The notes under the pieces are model-generated. The model made no database searches. It saw nothing but the letters and a program-made list of their open reading frames with translations, and was not told the origin of the DNA. Below, piece after piece: positions 56,055-64,000 of a stretch of DNA of 64,000 nt. The stretch's first letter is position 1. Each line of letters begins with the position of its first letter. A program made the translations under genes and the position numbers. The stretch lies in contig CALSFV010000483.1 of the NCBI GenBank assembly GCA_943737045.1, forward strand, positions 36,889-100,888, read 5' to 3'. Origin of the DNA: Parapristionchus giblindavisi. Its lineage: Eukaryota; Nematoda; Chromadorea; Rhabditida; Diplogasteridae.

Positions 56055-56168
56055 AAAGGCACAACCCGGGCTGATTTTACTCACTGCTCTGGCAACACTC
56101 TCTCGTAAGCAAAGAAAGGGATAGAGCATTGTCAAAGCGGAGTGTTTCAAGTTAGCTCGGGGTATGAC
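56055..56168. mobile_element. Short CTCTGGC hairpin element, copy h (near full length)
   Basis: AAAGGCACAACCCGGGCTGA starts it, with CTGCTCTGGCAACACTCTCT and ATAGAGCATTGTCAAAGCGG inside and TTAGCTCGGGGTATGA at the end. Confidence 0.85.
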
Positions 56169-56640
56169 TGTGCAAAGATGAATATTATGTATACCATACC
56201 AGATAGTCGCGCTTGGTGAAGTATCTTGATGAAATCAGAGGAATGATTGATGAGAGAAGAACAATTCGAAGTGTGAACATTACCTTGAGATTATTGATTG
56301 ATTATTGATTGATTAGATCATATATTGCAAGTCGATCAATGATGATAGCGGATGGATAAAATGTTCAATGATACATAATTAAAGTTAAAAAATGAAAATG
56401 TGAACTAATGAGAGAGTTTCAACTAAGTTTGCCTAAAGGTGAGTTATTTGCATGATGAGTCATCACAAAATATATAGAATTATGGAAAGGGTAGGAGTAG
56501 GATAAATAAATATAGCTGTGGGAGTAATATGTGCAAAGTGAGGGGATGATGCGGAGTCTCTATTTGAAGAGAAATTAAACGATGAAAATGGGTCATTATG
56601 AGTACATAACAGCAGTAAATACGAATAATGTGAACAATAA
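56169..56640. other. Intergenic, no gene seen
   Basis: ATTGATTGATTATTGATTG run at about 56293-56315; nothing else. Confidence 0.5.
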
Positions 56641-56643
56641 TTA

Positions 56644-56758
56644 AGGCACACCAAGACCTAATTTGCGGAGAGTTGCTCTGACAATGCTGTATAGTAGACA
56701 AGGAATGCGAGAGAGCATCGACAAAGCGGAGAGTTGCAATCTAACTCTCGATGTACCT
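56644..56758. mobile_element. Short CTCTGGC hairpin element, copy i (full length)
   Basis: AAGGCACACCAAGACCTAAT to AACTCTCGATGTACCTTT, with TGCTCTGACAATGCTGTATA and GAGAGCATCGACAAAGCGGA forming the hairpin. Confidence 0.85.
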
Positions 56759-56788
56759 TTATGATGTATGGAATTGTTGCACGGCAAA

Positions 56789-56902
56789 AAGAGTTTATTA
56801 GTTTATTAGTTTATTTAATTTATTAGTTTATTTAATTTATTAGTTTATTTAATTTATTAGTTTATTTAATTTATTAGTTTATTTAATTTATTAGTTTATT
56901 AT
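56789..56902. repeat. 17-bp AT-rich tandem repeat
   Basis: Six or so copies of AGTTTATTTAATTTATT. Confidence 0.92.
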
Positions 56903-57261
56903 TGATTGAGGACATCACTTTTTAACAGATGATCGATAGGTATCGATAGAAAATATAGATAATTAATTACAATAAAAATATAAAAAGACTGAGATGGCTT
57001 TATCTTTATGTGGTAATTCCAAGAATAAGAATACATTCATATTCTGCCTTGAGACAAATAGAATAGGGTTTGGATGACAAAGCTAAAATTAATAAATATG
57101 TAATGACTAACAATATACTTGATTAATTCATTAGACTAGTATGGAAGCGATTAAAATTAATGGAAATGGGGAATATTTTAAAAACGTCGTGTGATTTGGT
57201 TGCAAATTGATGTAGGTTTAAATGGACACGCCCATTTTTCGAAAATGTCATGAAATAATTG

Positions 57262-57374
57262 ATGAAAGGCGCACCCAGAGCTAACTCCCTCTCTGGTAAT
57301 GCTCTCTCGTTTTTTGTCTTCGTGAGAGTTTTGCCAGAGTGGAGAGCAAAATTAACTCGGTATGTGCCTTTAAA
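57262..57374. mobile_element. Short CTCTGGC hairpin element, copy j (full length)
   Basis: AAAGGCGCACCCAGAGCTAA to AACTCGGTATGTGCCTTTAA; the loop is TTTTTTGTCTTCGTGAG. Confidence 0.85.
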
Positions 57375-57689
57375 AGAGATCATTAAGACACATTCTCACG
57401 GTGCAAACGTGTTGATTTGAGATCTGTCTAATCTGCAACCCTGCTATGTTGTGTTTTCATGGGTTGTTTGACTATTTTATTCAAGTTTCAAACGAGGAAA
57501 TTTTGTTAAAGTGAAACCATGAACCAATTTGATTCTCCCCATGACCACAATCTCGAGTTTTCTTTGCCTATGAGTGAGTATCGTCAATGTGTAGAGAAAA
57601 ATGAGCATGAGGTGTTCATTTAAATAGTGATGAATTCTCTCAGAGACCGATGAATAGATCTTGCGGATAAGAAGATTGCACATGTTTTG

Positions 57690-58090
57690 GATTATGAATA
57701 TTGTTCCATTCTCAAAGTTATAACCATGAGTATCAACGATAAATAGATCTTTTAATGACTGAAGAAAATGAAATATAATTCTGTTAATGAGAAAACACAA
57801 TTTAAATGCTCAAAAAACTGCTAAAACGTGCAAAAAACAAAACACTTTTCCAGTAAATTAGTAGGTATATTTTTCCGAGTAATGTGATTTGTATTATAAC
57901 TCTATTTTCTTATTAATAGAAATTGTATTTCACTTTTTTTGGTCATTAACAATTGTAATACAATCATTTGCAAGAGAACTTTTTATCACGAAAACTCATG
58001 ACTTTGAGAATCGAAAATTATTCATGCTCCGCTGAAATAAAAGATACGCCCCGCAGCAATGCAACACGTGAAACTGGACCTAGCTTTACT
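57690..58090. mobile_element. Decayed CAGTACAGCCCG-family MITE
   Basis: TTTTAATGACTGAAGAAAATG, TTCTGTTAATGAGAAAACAC and, inverted, TTTTTATCACGAAAACTCATG then GACCTAGCTTTACTGTATAG follow the family interior and end with heavy divergence. Confidence 0.65.
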
Positions 58091-58171
58091 GTATAGTACA
58101 TATAGTATTAATAACATCTGTGAGCTAAAACAAGAAATAAAAAAAATGAACAATTCATTCATTCAGATCAT

Positions 58172-58412
58172 CAACAACTTACAAGGGAATGGAGTTATGG
58201 TTAGTGGTATATATCACTAGAATCGGTATGATATTTGGCTGGATATCCGTTGCGTCTACTTCCCACTAGCTTCTGGTATTCGAGATATCGATTTTCTAAA
58301 ATACCGGAAGCTCATGGCATGTAGACTCGACGGATATCCAGTTAGAATTTCTTGACGGTTCTTGTGATATGTCACTAACCATAACTCCATGGTGAGTTGT
58401 TGGCATCCCTTG
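58172..58412. mobile_element. CAAGG-family palindrome with damaged right end
   Basis: TTA then CAAGGGAATGGAGTTATGG is matched by CCATAACTCCAT, but the right side continues GGTGAGTTGTTGGCATCCCTTG, so pairing extends into the left flank (CAACAACTTA). This suggests rearrangement at the right end. Confidence 0.65.
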
Positions 58413-59361
58413 TTCGAGAAAGAGATCATAACAATGTTTTAGCACGGACTAGTGATATGAACAATAAATAATATAAGTATTGATTGATTTCGCACATGAA
58501 GTTTGGTTGGCCAATGGTAATTTCTAACATTTAAATACATTTGAAAAATGCCGGCATTACTCGACGCAAGAGTGGAGCAAAGGTACCAGATGTTTTACTC
58601 CTACGTTGACATTGCGTCAAATGCACTATTACATGAACTAAAGTTCACTTACGATTTTTCAAATCTTTTATTATTCCATTATAGATGGATGAAAAATGAG
58701 GGGAACTATTATATTCTCTTCTATTTCTTCGAAATAATTTCGTTTCAAAGCACTATGAGTTGTAAATAACCCCTGATGTAAATAACAGCCTAGGTTTTTC
58801 ATGAAATAAAGTTATGAAATTCCTTTTACAAGATTATCTGCATTTAAGGAAATTATTTCATTACTTCGGTCTGTTTTATACACTAATTGCGGGGATTTTG
58901 TAAAAAAAAATATTCAAAAAAATATTGAAACAAAGAGTTTAAAAATGGCTCGAAATTTGGATGCAGAAAATAGGTTATATTTTGTATATGCTTTTATATT
59001 CTGAATATACTTTTTATTTATTTATTTAATCAAATATTTGTTCATAAAAAGCAAAGGGAAATATGAGATATGGATTTCAGTCGCCTATAAGCGATTTCGA
59101 TTTTTTTCTCGATGGCAGTCTTCAAAGGAAGGTTCAGGAAGGAATTCGAGAAACTTCTCTAATATCTGATCATCTTTTCATTTTCATATCCTTACATCTC
59201 ATGTTTTTTTCCTATTCTTATTTACAAACATTTATCGCTGATTGATTAAACGGATATGAACAATACATTCTGAAAGGAAGTGGACCCGATTAGATCAGAA
59301 GAGATCGATAATGACTTCATAAAGAACCATGACACAAAGGAAAAGGGAATCAATCGATAAT
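58413..59361. other. Intergenic, no gene supported
   Basis: A 73-codon plus frame at 58548-58769 has an aromatic-rich composition but no recognisable domain and no splice partners; I leave it uncalled. Confidence 0.45.
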
Positions 59362-62103
59362 CTACAGTAACTTCATCGTATCGATTTTCTCGACGACCAC
59401 ATTCCAATTTCCGTTCTCGAATGTTTCAGAGACTACTCGTAGTGAAGGAATCGTCGAGATCAATGATTGTATCTCTCCACGACGAAATACGTGATAGTAC
59501 CGGTAGAATACCACCTGGAATTTGATCTTTGATCTTTGATCTTTGATCTTGGATACCTCTCGAATGGTAGCCATGGCCTCATTTAGTGCATCTCTCATAA
59601 TATCATGACTCATATCTTCAGCGATTTCCTCTTCGATTGGTTTAATCAAAGATGTTAATCGTCGTCCCAAAGATGGTGACCATCGACTAATTCCTGTGAG
59701 AAGAGATGCTCTCTGAATATAAATCAATTTTTTTAAATGATTTTAAAAATTTTAAGATACAAAACAAGATTCTAAAATCCTATTCTGTTTCATAAAAAAA
59801 TTCAAGTCGAGTGTGACTGTCATTGTTTGACGAATGATTGATTAGATATTTATTACCGTTTTAGGTGGAATAAAGGAAGGAGTCGATGAGGGAAGTTTAT
59901 TGTTCGTCTTTACTTTGGATACAATCCAATTCAACCATGCAGATGGGGAGACCTTATCGTCAGAAATTATGTTGATAGGGATGGAGGCCTGTAATAAACA
60001 GTTCAATCATCATATTTGATTAAATAATCCCGGTTTTTTTATAATTCATAAAAATATTCTGAGACTAAAATAATTTTTTTTAAATTTTAAGTGTTTTTTA
60101 CCGCTAAATGTTGTTTTTTTTTCGTTGATAGAGAAAGAAGAGCATGAAAAATTTTAACAAATCTTACTCTCTACTCTAGCATTTTAAATTTGTTTATTTT
60201 TTTAGTGCTCGAATAGAATAACTTGCATTAATAATTCGTTGCTCTTTGGTTGAATCTTTATGAAATCTGATCTTCGGCAAACGTCCTGAAATATTTGTTT
60301 GATATTTTTCTTGAAGACGTGTGTATTCTGCATATTTATGCAATTCTTTTTTACTTTTTTAATGATTTGCATGATTTATTATCACATGAAAAAGATGATC
60401 AGAGATTAGAGAAGTTTTTGATAACATCATGAATACTTGAAAACAAAAGATAAATTCAATCCCAAAAGGATATTTGAAAATGTGCCAAGATTACATTACG
60501 ATTTTGAACAAATATTAATTAATATATAATAAAATAACCATTAATAGCGATTTCATGTAGATTCCAAGGGACGAGCACATCTTGAGCAGGAAACGTCGCG
60601 TATGGCTGTTCATAAGCCCATACTACGATTAGGGACTGAATAATTGATTGTTAATCGATATTTGAAGTGAAATAGATATAGTGTTAAGTCAAATGTTGTA
60701 CTGCACAGTATTCAAAACAAGTGGTGTGTTATATTAAACACTTTTAAGGGTTACTTTTTTCAGCTGAAGTTTTATTTCACTTTTTTTTCTTGGTGTATTG
60801 ATTTTCAAGGCTAAAAACGTTGGCATAATATAGAATTCTGAAACCTCAGAAATCAATCAATATTACATGGAAGAAAAATAAAAGTTATTTAAAAACACGA
60901 AACCAACTTTAGCTTTGGGTGCCATGACTCGAGACATTTCAGTGAGAGCTGCTCTTCTTCTAGTCACCGAAGCAAAATGATGAAGAACTGAGACCAGAAG
61001 AACCGCATCAGCTGTCTCATCTCTGTAATATGCTTAATTTTAAACGAAAATCGATAATTCAAATTATATTTTTCTTATTTTTCTGACTTTTTTCTATTCT
61101 TATCTCATGATTCCCCATAAGTGTCGTTATCACCAAAAGTATATTTTCCTCTCACCCTTATCTATCATAATCATTTATCATTTTCACACAATGATAAACA
61201 TTGAAGTCATTTATACAGTACAGCCCGGTCGTGTTTTGTACACATTCTGCGCTGCGCTCCGCAGCGGGGCGCATTTGGACGCATCACTTATTTCCTTTGC
61301 GTATGAATATTTTTGAATTCTCAAAGTCTTAATCATGAGTTTCCGTGATAAAAAGTTCTTTTAATGACTAAAGAAACCGAAACAAAATTTTTATTAATGA
61401 GAAAAAACAATTAAAAGGCAAATCACACTGGTCCGAAAATGGTGACTATTAATTTATTGGAAAAGTATACTGTATATTTGCATATCGATCGCACGATCGC
61501 CGTAAGACCTAATTTAAAATTTACAGTACCCATCATTTTCGGACCTGTGTGATTTGCCTTTTAATTGTTTTTTCTCATTAATAAAAATTTTGTTTCATTT
61601 TCTTTAGTCATTAAAAGAACTTTTTATCACGGAAACTCATGATTAAGACATTGAGAATTCAAAAATATTCATACGCAAAGGAAATAAGTGATGCGTCCAA
61701 ATGCGCCCCGCTGCGGAGCGCAGCGCAGAATGTGTACAAAACACGACCGGGCTGTACTGTACTTCCCATCTATAGTATGCATCTTTAAAAAAAGAAAAAT
61801 AAAATATTTCTCGAATTCTTATTGTTTATTTCCATCATATTATGCATAACAGTGAAGGGGGAAACATATGGATGTTCGTTGCTAAATTAGCGATAACGAT
61901 GTGGATTTGGGCAGAGTCCCTGTGTAGCCAAGGGCGATTTTTTTAAATCAATAATTTTGCATACCTAAAAGGTAGATCGAGTGCATCAGCTAGAGTGACG
62001 TCACACTTATCATTCTTCCGTGGTGATTTCATAAGAACCTCTGCACATGGATCCACTCCTAAGAGGAGACCAGACGAAGGCTCATACTTCGTCTCACCAC
62101 AGC
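59362..62103 (-). CDS. TRM9/ALKBH8-type tRNA wobble-uridine methyltransferase (5' incomplete)
   Basis: SAM-dependent methyltransferase that completes mcm5U-type modification of wobble uridines in tRNA. Visible exons, 5' to 3' on the minus strand: 62103-61965, 61022-60908, 60635-60539, 60285-60227, 59988-59857, 59712-59557, 59514-59362; 282 residues, all phases consistent. Motifs: GCGETKYEPSSG (SAM motif I), LGVDPCAEVL, DVTLADALDLPFR, AVLLVSVLHHFASVTRR, EMSRVMAPKA, LIVVWAYEQ, PAQDVLVPWNL and the C-terminal signature YYHVFRRGEIQSL...NWNVVVEKI. The fourth exon appears to end in a GC donor (AAT then GCAAGT). The last intron is only 42 bases of GATCAAA repeats without a stop, so it may be retained. 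The exon preceding motif I was not identified with confidence (a weak candidate ends at about 62971), so the N-terminus, including any AlkB-like or RRM part, is missing. Confidence 0.85.
61216..61759. mobile_element. 544-bp CAGTACAGCCCG-family MITE inside an intron of the methyltransferase gene
   Basis: CAGTACAGCCCGGTCGTGTT and complement; TA at 61214-61215 and 61760-61761. It matches the 40722-41266 copy closely, including TGCGGAGCGCAGCGCAGAAT. Confidence 0.93.
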
Positions 62104-62167
62104 CTGTAATTAATTTATTATTTAATTATTTAATTGTTATTTTTAATTTTCAGTAATCCTTCATCTA

Positions 62168-62788
62168 CAGTCCCGCACGATCGCCCTCCCTAAAGGCGGG
62201 CCGCCGCGACATGATTCATGTCGCCTCATGTCGCATCCTTCTAAAAGACTTTTAAAACATTTCATTAGCTGTGATCATTGCATCATCAGATAAGATTAAG
62301 ATTACCGTTGAAACTAATATAATTGGTTAAATCTGGACAGAGTTATTGAAGGATCATGGCTTATTTTGCTACCGTAATCCCTGCAAATTTGAATTTCCCG
62401 CACTTTTCATTGACCCTGCGAAATCGATTTTCTCACGACCAAGTTTTTGGACGCTTTCTGCGGATTTTCTTTTGTATTTTCTCGTGTATTTTGCGAAATA
62501 ATTACAATACTTCCAAATACAATGCTTCCAATACGAAAAAAACCGTTCTAAAACACATTTGCTAGAAAATCGTTTTCCAAGGTCAGCACCCCGTCAGGCA
62601 TGATCCTCAATAACTCTGTCCAGAGTTAACCTATTTTATTCGTTTCAACGGTGATCTTAATCTTATCTGATGATGCAATGACCACAGCTAATGAAATATT
62701 TTAAAAGTATTTTAGAAGGATGCGACATGAGGCGACATGAATCATGTCGCGGCGGCCCGCCTTTAGGGAGGGCGATCGTGCGGGACTG
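62168..62788. mobile_element. 621-bp palindromic MITE CAGTCCCGCACG (TA target)
   Basis: CAGTCCCGCACGATCGCCCT and its complement, then TTTAGGGAGGGCG and GCGACATGATTCATGTCGC (itself a small palindrome). Arms of about 200 bp continue to CTGGACAGAGTTATTGA. TA flanks both ends. It lies just upstream of the first recognised methyltransferase exon. Confidence 0.92.
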
Positions 62789-63295
62789 TATTTGTTCAAG
62801 AATTTTATTTTTATAAAGAGAGACTGCCAATCAAAAATTTCTCTTCAATATCATTTAATCTTATGCTAACTAGACAATGTAAAGATAAAATTTATTTAAT
62901 TTTTAGATGTTTTTGAAACAACGGTAACATTAAATCGTTCCCATATGTCAGGACCATGTCCGACCCAGGCCGAATAAAACTAGGAAGTTTCCGGTCACTG
63001 TATAATTCGTTTTAAAAAATTTCGAAATTTTTAATTAATTTTTTTACTTATGTTTATGATGTAGCAGACAACAGATAAGTTATATACCTCAACTTTATGT
63101 TTTTGGAACGAAAATGCTACACCTTTTCTCGGAACAGATATGAACATTTAATATGCACAACATCCCCGTTTTCAATTCTCTCTTCAATTATTCTTTAATT
63201 AAATGAAAAGAGACTAGAGAATAGAAAGAGGAAGGTATAGTATTCCATTGTGTTTTTCACTTTCTCCCTTACTCTTTTTGTGATTCTGAGACGAG
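62789..63295. other. Upstream region of the methyltransferase gene, unresolved
   Basis: Expected to contain 5' exons of the methyltransferase but none is convincing. A possible minus-strand mini-exon (about 63000-62971, reading NFLVLFGLG before a GTCGGA donor) has the right phase but lacks the acidic residue normal before motif I. Confidence 0.35.
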
Positions 63296-63299
63296 AAGA

Positions 63300-63475
63300 A
63301 GAGGTGGGGGAGAGAGAGGGGAGAGGGAGAGGAAGAGGGAGAAAGGGAGAGGGAGAGGGAGAAGGAGAGAGGGAGAGGGAGAAGGAGAGAGGGAGAGGGA
63401 GAGGGAGAAAGGGAGAGGAAGAGGGAGAAAGGGAGAGGGAGAGGGAGAAGGAGAGAGAGAGGGAGAGGGAGACAG
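63300..63475. repeat. GAGAGGGAGAGG purine-rich microsatellite
   Basis: Imperfect repeats of GAGAGGGAGAGGGAGAAGGA; overlapping Glu/Arg/Gly and Ser/Pro/Leu frames are compositional. A shorter run of the same type is at 63880-63932. Confidence 0.93.
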
Positions 63476-63660
63476 AATGTTAGCATACTTCTTATTCAAG
63501 TACTAGAATAGTAAGAGTGGATGGAAGTGGCTTCATTACAAGAGTGATTATCTCTATTCCATTGCGTTACAAGTTACTACACTATCAACAAGGCAACTTT
63601 TTGGATTCTATCCAAGAGACATTTGGTACAGTGCCAACTCTATATTGCTGTTCACTTTAT

Positions 63661-63753
63661 GTTAAAGGCGCACCCCGAGCTTTTTCTCTGATCATACTTT
63701 CTCATTGAAAAGAAAGCGAGAGTTTTTTAAATTATCTCGTGGTGTCTTTAATG
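63661..63753. mobile_element. Short CTCTGGC hairpin element, copy k
   Basis: TTAAAGGCGCACCCCGAGCT to AATTATCTCGTGGTGTCTTTA; the middle is diverged (CTCTGATCATACTTTCTC, GAAAGCGAGAG). Confidence 0.8.
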
Positions 63754-64000
63754 GAATGAATTATGTCGCATTCAATATAGAGTTATTTACGTCTTTTGTT
63801 TACACAATATGACTTTTTCGTTGTGAAAAATGAATGAAGTTAAGAGAAAAGATGAATATTGATGAAGTGAAGAAGAGGAGAGGGTAAGAGGGAGAGGGAG
63901 AGAGAGAGGGAGAGAGGGAGAGGGAGAGGAGGGAAATAGGAAATGGCCATTGAGTAAAATATGTATGCATATGAAGAGGGATGAAAGGGAGGGTGGAGAC

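Noticed and set aside
58548..58769. 73-codon plus frame starting with ATG
   Set aside because: No splice partners, no recognisable domain, in AT-rich intergenic DNA.

Overview
The window looks like a repeat-dense piece of a nematode nuclear genome, most likely a diplogastrid related to Pristionchus. This rests on very small introns with TTTCAG-type acceptors, a spliced-leader RNA gene of SL2 type, ZP/cuticlin and degenerin-type gene families, and AT-rich intergenic DNA packed with palindromic miniature elements. The genus is an inference; the sequence itself only shows an SL2-using nematode.

Left part (1-28.6 kb) is almost entirely repeats. A C-rich composite satellite (0.48-2.65 kb) abuts a broken mariner transposase (minus strand). 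A 5.26-kb block (about 3.9-9.1 kb) is repeated in direct orientation at about 13.2-23.6 kb. Both blocks carry the same 5'-truncated LINE reverse-transcriptase fragment with the same TTA-flanked MITE, then an RTE-type LINE tail, then a MITE with a tRNA-like sequence. The second copy also contains a 4.27-kb Ty3/gypsy-type LTR retrotransposon with identical LTRs. The first copy preserves its empty target site (ATTAA) but has lost 0.9 kb elsewhere. From 23.6 to 28.55 kb lies a 4.9-kb inverted-repeat structure with nested palindromic elements.

Right part (29-64 kb) holds the host genes. They are: a small gene of unknown function (31.3-32.0 kb, +); a degenerin/ENaC-type channel (34.3-38.2 kb, +, 14 exons reconstructed, the first junction unresolved); a complete SL2-type spliced-leader RNA gene (38.88-38.77 kb, -) with a truncated copy at 29.13 kb; a 24-exon secreted protein with two VWA domains followed by a ZP domain (43.1-50.4 kb, +, 761 residues); a secreted 656-residue Gly/Tyr/Gln/Asn-rich protein (51.3-54.5 kb, +, 5 exons); and the C-terminal seven exons of a TRM9/ALKBH8-type wobble-uridine tRNA methyltransferase (62.1-59.4 kb, -), whose 5' end was not found. 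The VWA-ZP protein and the glycine-rich protein are same-strand neighbours and both look extracellular, fitting cuticle or eggshell matrix.

A recurring theme is palindromic elements of several unrelated terminal families carrying a tRNA-like sequence with recognisable A and B boxes, usually in the central loop. All exon models were built by hand from reading-frame phase, splice-site sequence and family resemblance; no search was run.
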